DNA of 64,000 nucleotides from Aliikangiella sp. G2MR2-5 (GCF_015687155.1 NZ_JADPQF010000005.1:186001-250000); one strand, 5' to 3'. Positions 1 to 9,605 are shown, numbered from the stretch's first letter. Notes: generated by a model from the sequence alone, not told the origin. Program-made: numbers and translations.

Positions 1-1
1 G

Positions 2-895
2 ATGCATCATGCGCAGCTGGATGTTGCTCATCTGAATGCCATGGATAGCGCTCGAATCGGTTTAACCAGCATGGAACACTGGTATGGATTACCTGAAGCG
101 ATGTTTACCGATCAAGTCATACAAAATTATCCCATTGATTATAACTACAACAATGAACAGCACCGTTTTAGTGAAGCTGGTAAGCTTTGGCTCCAGGCGG
201 CACTACCGGGGAGTGTTAAATGGAATACAGTTAGAGATGAGTTAATTGGATTAGATTTTACCATTAACCCTACGCTAACCATTTATGAGGCAAACAGGGA
301 TTTGATGCGAGAGAAAAATGCTGACTGGCATGCAGAATACACTTTACCCGGACTATGGGAATTTTTTACTGCTAGTCGCTATACGCATGGTTCCTACCAC
401 TTCGATTGGACAACTCAGGAAGAAATAAACTGGAAGAATAATTTTCGACGTTGGATGACTTTTTTAAATGATTATAAGAATCATGGTGGCCGTGTAACGA
501 CTGGAAGTGATTCAGGCTATATCTACAAGATTTACGGTTTCGGATTTGTACGTGAATTAGAGTTGTTGCAAGAAGCGGGATTTCACCCCTTAGAGGTTAT
601 GCAGTCAGCGACAATTAAAGGGGCGGAAGCACTTGGTATGGATCATCAAATCGGCTCTGTGTCAGTTGGTAAATTAGCTGATCTGGTGATATCCAAAGAA
701 AACCCGTTACAAAATTTCAAGACATTATATGGCACAGGATTTACCCGGTTGAATGATGATAATAATTTAGTCAAGGTTGGTGGGGTAAAATATACAATTA
801 AGGACGGTATTATTTTTGATGCCAGCCAGTTGCTCGCTGATGTTCGAGCGATAGTCAAAAATGAAAAAGATAAACAAATTAAAAAAGGAAAATAG
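2..895 (+). CDS. Amidohydrolase-family protein, C-terminal part (5' truncated by window edge)
   Basis: The reading frame is open to the left edge, so the first Met here is probably internal. The visible 297 residues match the C-terminal half of imidazolonepropionase/dihydroorotase-like amidohydrolases. A TGSDSG motif near residue 170 carries the Asp that normally binds catalytic metal at the end of strand 8. It is followed by the family-typical run of helix, 'SATIKGAEALG' and 'IGSVSVGKLADLVI' (about residues 203-231), where the barrel returns to the small beta-sandwich. An early HW pair (residues 26-27) may belong to the metal-ligand strand. The substrate cannot be predicted. The C-terminus is Lys-rich. 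The gene ends 4 bases before dgkA, suggesting co-transcription. Confidence 0.8.
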   Translation: MHHAQLDVAHLNAMDSARIGLTSMEHWYGLPEAMFTDQVIQNYPIDYNYNNEQHRFSEAGKLWLQAALPGSVKWNTVRDELIGLDFTINPTLTIYEANRDLMREKNADWHAEYTLPGLWEFFTASRYTHGSYHFDWTTQEEINWKNNFRRWMTFLNDYKNHGGRVTTGSDSGYIYKIYGFGFVRELELLQEAGFHPLEVMQSATIKGAEALGMDHQIGSVSVGKLADLVISKENPLQNFKTLYGTGFTRLNDDNNLVKVGGVKYTIKDGIIFDASQLLADVRAIVKNEKDKQIKKGK

Positions 896-898
896 TTT

Positions 899-1273
899 AT
901 GGCCAAACCGGGAAAAACAGGAATCGCGCGCGTTATTCATGCAACCGGTTATTCTATTAAAGGTTTAAAGGCCGCATGGAAAAATGAAGCTGCTTTTCGC
1001 CAGGAAGTCATACTGGCTATTGTTGGTATTCCTCTTGCGGCCTGGTTAGCCAATAACCGGTTTGAGTTTCTATGGTTAATTCTTCCGTTGTTTCTGGTGG
1101 TCGCGGCGGAATTAACTAACTCTGCGTTGGAAGCTGCTGTCGATCGCATTAGTGATGAGCATCATCATTTGTCCGGGCGAGCAAAAGACATTGGCTCTGC
1201 GCTAGTTTTTGTCTGTTTAATATTACTGGCAGTGATCTGGGGAGTTGTGCTTTTCGACCGCTTTCCATTGTGA
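899..1273 (+). CDS. dgkA: Diacylglycerol kinase
   Basis: 124 residues, the usual length of bacterial DgkA, an inner-membrane homotrimer that phosphorylates diacylglycerol to phosphatidic acid for lipid recycling. Visible signatures are the N-terminal amphipathic stretch with EAAFRQE (residues 30-36), three hydrophobic helices (about 37-52, 56-72 and 99-119) and the active-site block ELTNSALEAAVDR (71-83), in which E71 and E78 correspond to the E. coli catalytic/metal-binding glutamates. A K-D pair (96-97) follows. The start lies 4 bases after the preceding stop. All key residues appear intact. Confidence 0.95.
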   Translation: MAKPGKTGIARVIHATGYSIKGLKAAWKNEAAFRQEVILAIVGIPLAAWLANNRFEFLWLILPLFLVVAAELTNSALEAAVDRISDEHHHLSGRAKDIGSALVFVCLILLAVIWGVVLFDRFPL

Positions 1274-1360
1274 CCAGAATTTTTAGTGTACTCAAACGTT
1301 AATATTTTCATCAGCGTATTAGTATCTGATTGAAAATATTTTGTAAGGAACTAAAAGTGA

Positions 1361-1924
1361 ATGAGGATAAAAAATATGAACTGTACTAAATGTAAACAGG
1401 GGAGCTTATCACCCAGTTTTATTGAGGGATTATTCAGAGCGCATACTTGTACTGATTGTGGTGGAAACTGGATATTAATTGAGGATTACGTAGCCTGGAA
1501 AGAGAGAAATCCAGATGTGACTTTTAAAGAGGATGCCGTGTTTGAAGTCGATGACACAAAGACAGCTTTGCTATGTCCGGTATCAGGTACGATTATGCAA
1601 AAGTTCAAGGTATCACATGATAGTGAGCATAAGCTGGATTATAGTCCTCAAGTAGGTGGCGTATGGTTGGATAGAGGCGAGTGGGAATTTCTTAAGAGCG
1701 CAAATTTAGCTGGCTCTCTTAACAGGATCTTTACTGAGTTCTGGCAGAAAACAATACGCGAAGCGAGCGCCAAAGAGACTTTTACTGAAATTTATAAAGA
1801 AAAATTCGGCGAGGCTGATTACTTGAAAGCAAAAGAGATCAGAGAGTGGCTGACGGCTCATCCTTGTAAAGCCGATTTACGCGCCTATATCCTTGCTGAA
1901 GATCCCTATTCAGCTGAAAGATAG
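1361..1924 (+). CDS. Zinc-ribbon (TFIIB-type zinc finger) protein
   Basis: 187 residues. The N-terminus has a CxxC (CTKC) followed by CTDCGGNWI, and a second half-site LLCP...GGVWLDRGEWE. This is the pattern of zf-TFIIB-type proteins, where a CxxC...CxxCGG(x)WxD unit is repeated. The second unit has lost its CxxC pairs, keeping only one Cys plus the GGVWLD core. The C-terminal third is helical and charged. Two starts are possible: 1361, with AAGGA 11 bases upstream, or 1376 (MNCTKC), with GAGGA 8 bases upstream. The second places the zinc motif at the extreme N-terminus as in relatives and may be the real one. The function is unknown. Confidence 0.7.
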   Translation: MRIKNMNCTKCKQGSLSPSFIEGLFRAHTCTDCGGNWILIEDYVAWKERNPDVTFKEDAVFEVDDTKTALLCPVSGTIMQKFKVSHDSEHKLDYSPQVGGVWLDRGEWEFLKSANLAGSLNRIFTEFWQKTIREASAKETFTEIYKEKFGEADYLKAKEIREWLTAHPCKADLRAYILAEDPYSAER

Positions 1925-2133
1925 TCTCTTCAGGGATGGAGCAGGATTATAGCTCTGGCCTGGAGTTATTCACTATCTGAGAAAAAATAGCAAAAAACTT
2001 GCTCGATAGCCTAAATTTCGTATTTTTCAAGCCGATAACTAGAGTACAGGTGCGATTAACTTGGTTGATTTGCAACCTGGCTTTCAATGAAAGTGAAATT
2101 AATGTATTTAATATCAATTGGTTAGAGGTTTTT

Positions 2134-2382
2134 ATGCGAGTCGATAGTATCCTGAACTCTGGTGTGAAGGGGTTTCAGCAAGCAACCGAAAGGGCAAATC
2201 AGGCTGCTCAGGAAATCGCATCTCAGTCGGTGTCTGATGCCAGTAAGGAAGGTATCAACCAAAAAGACTTGGTTGAATCTCTGGTTGATTTGAAGGTCGC
2301 AGAACACGATGCCAAGGCAAATGCCAAGGTGATCGAAACCGCTGGAGAGTTAATAGGCTCACTATTGGACGTAAAAGCTTAA
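2134..2382 (+). CDS. Small flagellar-rod-like helical protein
   Basis: 82 residues from the ATG at 2134, which has an AGAGG ribosome-binding site 5 bases upstream. The open frame extends upstream to 1999, but that part has no comparable site and looks non-coding. The sequence opens with a V/I-x-SILNSGVKGFQ pattern and ends VDLKVAEHDAKANAKVIETA. This resembles the N- and C-terminal helices of flagellar rod/hook proteins, and similar short orphans occur in many gammaproteobacteria outside flagellar operons. It may be a secreted or coiled-coil protein, but its function is not known. It is followed by the SprA-like metalloprotease gene after 66 bases. Confidence 0.65.
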   Translation: MRVDSILNSGVKGFQQATERANQAAQEIASQSVSDASKEGINQKDLVESLVDLKVAEHDAKANAKVIETAGELIGSLLDVKA

Positions 2383-2448
2383 GGATGGGGAGATTTGTAA
2401 ATTCGAAATATGTTGGAACCTTCGGCTTAGGCTGGAATTGAGAAAATC

Positions 2449-3300
2449 ATGCTAATTAGCGCCGCGCCAGTGGCCTTACCTATCAGTACCGCGAACCCTC
2501 CCACCGAGCAGGTGGCTAGCGAAGCTGCGCATAGAGCCCCTATCCCCAAACCTCCTGCGACAGCTGATAACCCTTCTACCAAAAACTCTACAGAGTTTGC
2601 TGAACAAAACAGAGGGCAAGCAGAAGTTAACCGTGGCGCAGAGCAGCGAGATACTATTGAAGGGAATCGAGAGCAAAGTAATGGACAAAATCAGGAACAG
2701 TCGGATAGAGAGTTTGCTGGTAAAAATTCCTCAGGTGACGAAAAAAATGAAGAGGCTCAGGAGAAGCGATTAGAGCGTCAACGCGAGATTCAGGAAAAAG
2801 CTGAGATTCAGGAGTTAAAAGCCAGGGATAGAGAAGTTCGTGCTCATGAAACAGCACATGCTGCGGTTGGTGGTCAGCTCGCAGGAGCTCCTAGCCTGGA
2901 GTTCAAAACTGGCCCTGATGGTCGTCGCTATGCTGTTAGCGGTGAAGTCTCTATAGATACCAGCAAAGTGGCCAATAATCCTCAAGCGACAGTTGATAAA
3001 ATGCGGCAGGTACGACAGGCAGCGCTCGCTCCTGCCAATCCCTCACCACAAGACTTGAAAGTTGCCGCAATTGCCAGCCAGCTAGCTAATCAGGCACTGG
3101 TAGAGCTTAATCTAGAGCGCAATCAGGAGTCTAACTTTCAAGTTGATCAAGAAAAAGGAAATCCCCTCGAAGGACGTGAAATACGTTTTGTGAACCCGGT
3201 AGCGGCACGTCGCTCTTCTCTCAATTTACGCAGTAAATTGCTGGCATCCGGTGCATTTGAAGAAGTAGATAAGGCTCCTCTATTTTCACAAAGAGCTTGA
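2449..3300 (+). CDS. SprA-related putative metalloprotease
   Basis: 283 residues. A long low-complexity N-terminus rich in Pro, Gln, Glu and Arg (1-125) leads into an HETAH motif (H133-H137, a HExxH zinc-protease signature). This is followed by a conserved-looking block ending in GPDGRRYAVSGEVSIDTS. That combination is typical of the SprA-related family (putative metalloprotease). A helical 'ANPSPQDLKVAAIASQLANQA' segment follows. No signal peptide is convincing, although residues 1-13 are weakly hydrophobic. The catalytic motif is intact, and the protease activity is inferred from the family. It follows the small flagellar-like gene on the same strand. Confidence 0.75.
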   Translation: MLISAAPVALPISTANPPTEQVASEAAHRAPIPKPPATADNPSTKNSTEFAEQNRGQAEVNRGAEQRDTIEGNREQSNGQNQEQSDREFAGKNSSGDEKNEEAQEKRLERQREIQEKAEIQELKARDREVRAHETAHAAVGGQLAGAPSLEFKTGPDGRRYAVSGEVSIDTSKVANNPQATVDKMRQVRQAALAPANPSPQDLKVAAIASQLANQALVELNLERNQESNFQVDQEKGNPLEGREIRFVNPVAARRSSLNLRSKLLASGAFEEVDKAPLFSQRA

Positions 3301-3406
3301 TTTCCAAGGCTCTTAGCCAATTTTTTTGATAAAAATATTTCCAATCGATCCTGAATTACGTAAACTTGCGCACTGATGTTTCAAGCTGATAATAAGAACT
3401 GACTTA

Positions 3407-4219
3407 ATGCAATCCAAGCGCTCCCGGCCTTTTTTGAAGTGGGCCGGAGGAAAATACCGATTACTTGACAAGCTTTCGCCTCATTTGAAGGGAACTAAGC
3501 TCATTGAGCCTTTTGTCGGTTCAGGTGCGGTATTTCTGAATACTGATTTTGAGCGTTATTTACTGGGCGATATCAATCCTGACTTGATTAATCTTTACCA
3601 GTGCCTGAAGAAAGAAAAAGGGAAGTTCGTCAACTATGCTAAAAGTTTTTTTACAGAAGAAAACAATAAGCAAATAGCCTACCTTGATTTTCGTGTCGAA
3701 TTTAACGCCGGAGTAAAAGGTCGTAGGCGTGCTGCTCTCTTTGTCTATTTAAACCGCCATGGCTTTAATGGACTTTGCCGTTACAACAAATCAGGCGGCT
3801 TCAATGTCCCTTTTGGTAGATATAAGAAGCCCTACTTTCCAGAAAAGGAAATGTATCATTTTATTCATCATGCCAGAAAAACCAAGTTTGTGTGTGATGA
3901 TTTTGTCGCGCTGATGAACCGTTCCCGACGTGGAGATGTGGTTTATTGCGACCCGCCCTATGTTCCTCTGTCGCCGACAGCGAGCTTTACCAGCTACGCT
4001 GCGCAAGGTTTTTCTTATGACCAACAGGTAGAGTTGGCTTATCGAGCAAAAATTCTTGCTAACCGCGGAGTCAAAGTGATTATTTCAAATCATGATAATG
4101 CGATTACGCGTAAAATCTATGAGGATGCGGAAATCGAGTCTTTTCCTGTTCGACGTTTTATCAGTTGTGACGGAAGCAACAGGGCAAACGCCAGCGAGCT
4201 TCTTGCAATTTATCAATAA
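3407..4219 (+). CDS. dam: DNA adenine methylase (Dam family)
   Basis: 270 residues, the length expected for Dam, which methylates the adenine of GATC and marks the parental strand for mismatch repair. The FLKWAGGK motif (residues 9-16) forms the AdoMet-binding site, IEPFVGSGAVFLN (33-45) is the D12-class motif I region, and DPPY (182-185) is the catalytic motif. SNHD near residue 227 fits the C-terminal end of the family. It stands alone between the metalloprotease gene and a convergent porin-like gene, with no restriction enzyme partner nearby. That supports a housekeeping role, though an orphan variant specificity cannot be excluded. Confidence 0.9.
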   Translation: MQSKRSRPFLKWAGGKYRLLDKLSPHLKGTKLIEPFVGSGAVFLNTDFERYLLGDINPDLINLYQCLKKEKGKFVNYAKSFFTEENNKQIAYLDFRVEFNAGVKGRRRAALFVYLNRHGFNGLCRYNKSGGFNVPFGRYKKPYFPEKEMYHFIHHARKTKFVCDDFVALMNRSRRGDVVYCDPPYVPLSPTASFTSYAAQGFSYDQQVELAYRAKILANRGVKVIISNHDNAITRKIYEDAEIESFPVRRFISCDGSNRANASELLAIYQ

Positions 4220-4286
4220 CGAAAATAAAGGAAGAGACCGAGGCCAGTTTTGAGTAATGCGAATATCCTCAGTCTGTTAGATAATC

Positions 4287-5495
4287 CTAGTAATAATATT
4301 GCGCGGTCAATTGAATATGATCATCATTGCGGAATAAGTACATAGAGTCAGCGACATCGTCCACTTCAAACATACGTACATCCAGACTTAGTTTAAAGTT
4401 GTTGCCAAAGCGACGGCTAGCTTCAACAAGAAGGCTGGTCGATTCGTAGTCTAAATCATAACTCAGTCCCGCCAGCAACTCGGTTGAATCAACATCGTTT
4501 AAAGCAAGTCTGGCGCCCAGAAATAAATCATTCTGAAAGTTTGAACCACCATTTTCACCGCGATCATCGTAGCCATATTCTACCAGCCAGCCGAGGTCAG
4601 CGTTGGAATCATTAATTCCATAAAAACTGTATTCAAAACCACCTTGCATGGCCCAGTAGTTTTCCAGATTATTTTCGTTGTGGATGACTTCAAGCTTCCA
4701 AAGGATGTCTTCAATATTGGCCTGGAGTTCAAACCCCAGTTGACTAATCTGCTGGTAATAGGGCACTAAAACAGGTTGCTCTGGAATGGTAATGAGTTCC
4801 GGATGCGGAATAAGAATCGGTTCACGACCGGTTCCATCGAACCAGGATAAGGCAATTTCGTAGTCACCTATACTTTGTGCCCAGCGGATAGCCCAGTCGT
4901 TATGATTTTGTTCGTCGTTTGATTCATAAACAACATAATCTGAGTTGATGAATGGTAGGCCGGGACGACCTTCGGCACCTGCGAAAGTTCTTTCTCTAAA
5001 ATAAGGCATTAGAAATAGATCGACGATTCCCCAGTCTTGTACTAAAGACAAGTTAACCATTGGTTGACCCAGTTTATCCTCGTTATCGACATCTTCAACT
5101 GAATCGCTTTGGTTGATGATATCTACCAGATGCTGAAACTCGGTGACTCCCCAAAAAACACGACGAACACCGATTCGGCTTTCCCAGCTATCTCCCACAT
5201 GGATCCAGCCTAGTTCCCGAATATCCATATGAGTTCTTTCGTCGTCATGTTGATCGACGCGAGCCGAGGGAACAAACTCAAGTGAATCTTTGCCATCGTT
5301 CCAACTCCAGAAAAACTCGGGTGCGGCTGCGACTGACAGGTAGCTGTCTTCCTGAGTTGAGAAAAGTGGATCTTCGGTAAAGTATCTTGCTTGAAACTCA
5401 ATGTTACCGCGAACTTCAAATTCGTTCGCGGTAACCGAGTTAAAAAAGCCTGCCACCAGGCAGGACGCTGCAGACAAAGTAATTAATTTTTTCAT
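4287..5495 (-). CDS. Outer-membrane beta-barrel protein of an RND transport operon
   Basis: 402 residues. It has a signal peptide (MKK..., cleavage near TANEF at about residue 24). The body is strongly amphipathic, with alternating aromatic and polar residues and the aromatic C-terminus QYYY typical of outer-membrane barrels inserted by Bam. Acidic loops are frequent. It resembles alginate-export/DUF1302-like porins in style, but no specific family can be assigned by eye. It is the last gene of a leftward unit after the LolA-fold protein and RND transporter. The inference is that it supplies the outer-membrane part of a lipid or hydrophobic-compound transport route. Confidence 0.65.
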   Translation of the reverse strand: MKKLITLSAASCLVAGFFNSVTANEFEVRGNIEFQARYFTEDPLFSTQEDSYLSVAAAPEFFWSWNDGKDSLEFVPSARVDQHDDERTHMDIRELGWIHVGDSWESRIGVRRVFWGVTEFQHLVDIINQSDSVEDVDNEDKLGQPMVNLSLVQDWGIVDLFLMPYFRERTFAGAEGRPGLPFINSDYVVYESNDEQNHNDWAIRWAQSIGDYEIALSWFDGTGREPILIPHPELITIPEQPVLVPYYQQISQLGFELQANIEDILWKLEVIHNENNLENYWAMQGGFEYSFYGINDSNADLGWLVEYGYDDRGENGGSNFQNDLFLGARLALNDVDSTELLAGLSYDLDYESTSLLVEASRRFGNNFKLSLDVRMFEVDDVADSMYLFRNDDHIQLTAQYYY

Positions 5496-5543
5496 TTAAG
5501 GTAAATCCCTTGATTTACTTCTATCGGTTTAGTTTGTAAGACC

Positions 5544-5560
5544 ACCCTACGCAGTAGGGT
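5544..5560. repeat. 7-bp inverted repeat between the LolA-like and barrel genes
   Basis: ACCCTAC, a 3-base spacer, and its complement GTAGGGT. The element sits in the 96-base gap between the two co-directional genes and lacks a following T-run in the direction of transcription. It is more likely an mRNA processing or stability hairpin than a full terminator. Confidence 0.45.
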
Positions 5561-5591
5561 AGTTTATATTTTTTCAGCATCGTTTAGCCCA

Positions 5592-6383
5592 TTAACGGGC
5601 TCTTTTTAGAGCATTTTTATTAAAATCAGCTTCATCAAGACCTTCTTGAAAGCGATAATTTTTCCAGGTTAAAAGTGTGCTTTTCCCTGATTGATGATTA
5701 ATCATCTCAAGCTTTGACGCACGCCAGAACTTATCCAGATATTTTTTGTAATCAGAGAAGGTTAGCGTTTTAAGCAGAGAATCTTTGCGATCATAAAAAT
5801 CTGTTTTTTGAGTACGCAACTCAGCCTTGTCAATCCAGACAATACGACGTTTGTAACCTGAGTATTTGTCCCTTGGGTATTGCTCTACAACATAACAGTC
5901 AAGGTTGTTGAACTCTTCGTCTTTTATATATTTATAATCATATTTTTCTATTTCAAAAGATGTTAGATCTTCAAAAGAAAACTCACTCCCCATAAATGAC
6001 CCTGATTTGTTTCGAGAAGATATACGCTTCACTCTCTTTAAGGCAGGAAGATATAGCCATTGTTCATCATTGCTTGTAGGATGGGAAAAGCTTAAAAAGG
6101 CTGTCCCTTTTACATCATGTGGTGAGTCAAAAATAGTCAGGCTTTTGTCTCCATCATTTTCTTGCTCCATGCTTTTAATTCGCATTTGGCGAACAGAAGT
6201 TTCCCCGTGCTGGTTTTTAAGCAACATTTCCATTTCTGCCTGGCTGTCATTCCACCCAAGATCTTTTTGCTTTGCTTCTGTCGATATTCTAAGACCCTTT
6301 TCTTCAGCCGACTCCGCATAAGCATAGGTAGAAAAGCTTACAGAAGTCGCGAGCAACAAAAGGCCTAATTTTAATGGTTTCAT
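5592..6383 (-). CDS. Outer-membrane lipoprotein-sorting (LolA-fold) protein
   Basis: 263 residues. A signal peptide MKPLKLGLLLLATSVSFSTYAYA is followed by a mature protein with the features of the LolA-like 'outer membrane lipoprotein-sorting' family: DGDKSLTIFDSPHDVKGTAFLSF, DEQWLYLPALKRVKRISS and SGSFMGSEFSFEDL. These periplasmic half-barrels carry lipids or acyl groups. It is encoded directly downstream of an RND transporter and upstream of a beta-barrel gene, a context seen repeatedly for this family. The inferred job is shuttling a hydrophobic cargo between the RND pump and the outer membrane. A short hairpin (AGCCC/GGGCT) overlaps the stop codon. Confidence 0.85.
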   Translation of the reverse strand: MKPLKLGLLLLATSVSFSTYAYAESAEEKGLRISTEAKQKDLGWNDSQAEMEMLLKNQHGETSVRQMRIKSMEQENDGDKSLTIFDSPHDVKGTAFLSFSHPTSNDEQWLYLPALKRVKRISSRNKSGSFMGSEFSFEDLTSFEIEKYDYKYIKDEEFNNLDCYVVEQYPRDKYSGYKRRIVWIDKAELRTQKTDFYDRKDSLLKTLTFSDYKKYLDKFWRASKLEMINHQSGKSTLLTWKNYRFQEGLDEADFNKNALKRAR

Positions 6384-6443
6384 CTATTTCTCCAATTCTA
6401 AAACTATTTTATTCGGTATAAAGTATGTCTATTGCGAAGCCAT

Positions 6444-8795
6444 TTATTCTTGCGTTTGTGGCTGCGCTTCTTTTTGCATTTTTATGTCGAGCTTGGCTTG
6501 TTTTTCCGCCTCTTTGTCTTTACGGCTTTTTAAAAGCATTAATAGCGGTGGTAAGAACAGGAAGTCGATTATAAGCGCAATTAAAATAGTTATCGCAGTC
6601 AGCAACCCCATTTCTGCATTTACTTTGAAACTGGATGTTGCCATAACGCCGAAACCAGCAACAAGTACCGCTGTCGTGACCGATAAAGCTTTTCCTACGC
6701 TAGCGAAGCTATATCGAACGGCGTCTTCCGAGCTAAATCCTTTTTCTCGTCTTGCACGTATGTACTTACTAAGAAAGTGGACAGTATCATCAACAATGAT
6801 TCCCAGTGTGACTCCCATTACAACTGAGAGTCCCAGGCCAACCTCACCGACAAACATTCCCCATAGTCCAAAGCCAACCGCTGCAGGAGTCAAGTTTGGA
6901 AGAAGACTAATCAAACCAAATTTAATTGAACGCAAGGCAACACCAAGCAAAATGGAAATGAGAATTAGCGCAAGCGATGAACCTTTTAACATGCTAACGA
7001 TGTTGGTTGAGCCTATGTGAGCAAACATTAAAGATGGACTTGCCAAAGTGAGACCGTATTCACTATTTTTTTGTTTAAAATGATTGAGCACGCGTTGTTC
7101 CAGTTCCAGTATTTCATTTGATGTAAGATTTCTGAAAGTTGCAATCACTCGTGTTGAAGACTTATCTACATTTAATTGATTGTTTACGTCCAATCCCTGT
7201 GGCAAAGACAATTCGTATAGCAATAGATATTGTGCAGCTAGCTCCTGCTCTTCTGGTAATTTGTACCATGCTGGATCGTCGCCGTGCATATTACGATTTA
7301 GTCTTTTTAACGTGTCGGTAATGGTATTTACATGGTCGGTCTCAGGTTGTTGTCGCAACCATTCTGAAAACTCTGCAATAAATGCAATAAACTCAGGACT
7401 ATTAATGCCACTGCTTTGTTTTGAGTCAAACGATAACTCCAACGTTGTCATTCCAGACATATGTTCCTGCATAAAATCGGTTGCCTGACGGAATTCGACT
7501 CGTTTATCAAAGTACTTTACAAAATCATCGTTGAGTTCATTTTTGGGAACAAAAGCCGCGAAGCCGATAATTACTACAGTGGATACCGGCAACAACCATT
7601 TACGATTGTTGACGACAAAATCTCCTAAACGATCCATGGCGTCTTTTTTGTGTTCAACTGTTCTTTTCGCTCTGACAGGGAGTACCATCAAAATTGCCGG
7701 AAAAATAGTAACTGAGAAAATAAAGGCCAGGGAAACGCCGATAGCCACGATATTCCCCAGGTCACCAAATGGTGGTGCATCGGAGAAGTTCATCGTCAGG
7801 AAACCGATCGCGGTAGTTAAGCTGGTTAAAAATACTGGCTGCATATTGACGCGCAAACTGTCCTTTAACGCTTCCTGTTTTTCCATTCCATGTCTTAAGT
7901 TGTAATAGAATGTTGAAAGAATATGAACACAGTCGGCAATAGCCAGAGTTAAAATTACGGTAGGTGAGCCCGCAGAAGGCCCAGTCATATAGCCGCCGAG
8001 CCATCCCCATATTCCAAGAGAAGCAACGATGCTCGTTAACACTACCACCAGAGTACCGATAGTTCCGGTAATTGAGCGAAGTAGTAGACCAACAGTTAAA
8101 ATAACCACAAGAAGCATTACAGGAATAAGTATGGACGCGTCTGCTTGTGAAGCTTCCGGAAAACTATTGTTCATCATTATCATGCCGGAAAGCATAAATT
8201 CTATATTAGGATAACGTTTTTCGAAATCAGCTTTAATCGCTCTGACTGATTTGGCAACTTCAGGAACTTCTGAAGACATGTCCGCACCCGGTAAACGAAT
8301 AGTGACATTCACAACCGCAACATCGGCTTTTTCAGAAATGAGTTTTTTAACTAGCAAAGGTTCACTCAAAGAAACTTCTTTAGCGCGAGCAATTGAATCT
8401 TCATCCAGCATGTCGGCTTCGAGTACAAGGTCTTCGATCATCAAATCGTCACCTTCAGCATAACTATACTGGAAGTTGGTAATCGAATCGACGCGAGAGT
8501 TGTAGGTTACCAGCCAGGCTTCATTCGTTAGTTCCCAGATGGCTGTAAGCGTTTCCTTTGTGAATACATTGCCGTCTTTGGGGGCTACAATAAACGCAAC
8601 ATTATCACTTTTACTATAAATTTTTTGCAGTCCAAGGTAGTCATTCAGCTGCTTGTTATCTTTTTGAAAGAATATTTTATAGTCACTTTTGAAAGTTAAG
8701 TTCTTTGCGCCACTAGCTGCAAATCCTACAAGGGCCAGCGTAGCAATGATGATTAACCATCGATATTTAATGATCCAGTTTGAAAAAGTTTCCAT
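6444..8795 (-). CDS. RND-superfamily (MMPL/SSD-like) transporter
   Basis: 783 residues with the two-fold RND layout. There is one N-terminal membrane helix (about 12-30), a large periplasmic loop, five helices from about 220 to 375, a second single helix near 400, a second periplasmic domain and a final five-helix bundle to about 760. The sequence resembles the MMPL/HpnN-type hydrophobic-compound exporters (for example TNFSDAPPFGDLGNIVAIG and GIIVDDTVHFLSKY with an Asp pair in a membrane helix). No periplasmic adaptor (MFP) gene is present. The neighbouring LolA-fold and barrel genes point to lipid-type cargo rather than tripartite drug efflux. It is 16 bases downstream of the TetR gene. Confidence 0.9.
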   Translation of the reverse strand: METFSNWIIKYRWLIIIATLALVGFAASGAKNLTFKSDYKIFFQKDNKQLNDYLGLQKIYSKSDNVAFIVAPKDGNVFTKETLTAIWELTNEAWLVTYNSRVDSITNFQYSYAEGDDLMIEDLVLEADMLDEDSIARAKEVSLSEPLLVKKLISEKADVAVVNVTIRLPGADMSSEVPEVAKSVRAIKADFEKRYPNIEFMLSGMIMMNNSFPEASQADASILIPVMLLVVILTVGLLLRSITGTIGTLVVVLTSIVASLGIWGWLGGYMTGPSAGSPTVILTLAIADCVHILSTFYYNLRHGMEKQEALKDSLRVNMQPVFLTSLTTAIGFLTMNFSDAPPFGDLGNIVAIGVSLAFIFSVTIFPAILMVLPVRAKRTVEHKKDAMDRLGDFVVNNRKWLLPVSTVVIIGFAAFVPKNELNDDFVKYFDKRVEFRQATDFMQEHMSGMTTLELSFDSKQSSGINSPEFIAFIAEFSEWLRQQPETDHVNTITDTLKRLNRNMHGDDPAWYKLPEEQELAAQYLLLYELSLPQGLDVNNQLNVDKSSTRVIATFRNLTSNEILELEQRVLNHFKQKNSEYGLTLASPSLMFAHIGSTNIVSMLKGSSLALILISILLGVALRSIKFGLISLLPNLTPAAVGFGLWGMFVGEVGLGLSVVMGVTLGIIVDDTVHFLSKYIRARREKGFSSEDAVRYSFASVGKALSVTTAVLVAGFGVMATSSFKVNAEMGLLTAITILIALIIDFLFLPPLLMLLKSRKDKEAEKQAKLDIKMQKEAQPQTQE

Positions 8796-8811
8796 AGTAG
8801 TTTCTCAAGGG

Positions 8812-9564
8812 TTAGATATAGATAAAAGGGGTACCATTTTTCTCTAGTGCATCGATTTCTGGCTGAAATAGTTCATGAGTAATTCGTTTTATTGTTTCAC
8901 TGTAATCCCAGTCTTTAGACAACGGGCGCCAGTTGAAACCGTCAAGTACCAGGCGAGCGTTAGTGAAAGATTCTCTTTCTAAAATCATTGGCTCCAGCTT
9001 CACCGAGTCTCCTTTGCTCATTATCAATGCCATGGCGCCCCACGAGGCTGACCACATAGCAAATGTAACTTGCTCAAAACACATGTTTTGTGGCAACTCA
9101 AAGTCACCGGAATCGATTGCTTTGCCAATTTCTTCATTCATCAGGGACATTAGCTTGTGTTCACATTCGTGGTGAGTCGCATTTCTTTCATCACTACTAC
9201 AAGCGGCGACACTTGGCGAATGTGCAGATAAAACGGCAAACAGTTGTGATGGGTGTAATTTGGCCCAGATGATATAAGAAACCATAACGGCAATGATTCT
9301 TTCGCGGCTATTTCCCTCAAACTGAAGTGCTCTGACAAATAGTGCCTGAATCTCTTCAACACAAGTGTTACAAATGGCTAGCAACAGGTCTTCTTTACTA
9401 ATGAAATGTTTGTAGATCGTACCTTTGGAATAGGGGGCTGCAGCTACCAGCTTGTCTATTGTCAGGGTGGTTAAGCACTCTTTTTCAACCAGAGAGCGCG
9501 CTAGTTCAATCAGTTCCTTCTCGCGCAGGAGAAAGTCACTTTCGCTGATAGTTCTTGGACTCAT
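8812..9564 (-). CDS. TetR/AcrR-family transcriptional regulator
   Basis: 250 residues. The N-terminal helix-turn-helix reads LTTLTIDKLVAAAPYSKGTIYKHFISKEDLL (about 33-63), the canonical TetR DNA-binding domain. A larger ligand-binding domain follows. It is the first gene of a leftward operon with the RND transporter, LolA-fold protein and barrel, and immediately upstream is a 28-bp perfect palindrome. The simplest reading is an autoregulated operon released by a hydrophobic ligand that the pump handles. Confidence 0.9.
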   Translation of the reverse strand: MSPRTISESDFLLREKELIELARSLVEKECLTTLTIDKLVAAAPYSKGTIYKHFISKEDLLLAICNTCVEEIQALFVRALQFEGNSRERIIAVMVSYIIWAKLHPSQLFAVLSAHSPSVAACSSDERNATHHECEHKLMSLMNEEIGKAIDSGDFELPQNMCFEQVTFAMWSASWGAMALIMSKGDSVKLEPMILERESFTNARLVLDGFNWRPLSKDWDYSETIKRITHELFQPEIDALEKNGTPFIYI

Positions 9565-9605
9565 AGCTTGTCTTCTTTAAAGATACAATCTCGAACAGAT
9601 ATAAG

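Noticed and set aside
3407-4219. Dam-type methylase as part of a restriction-modification or phage-defence system
   Set aside because: No endonuclease, helicase or other defence gene is adjacent, and the sequence matches housekeeping Dam.
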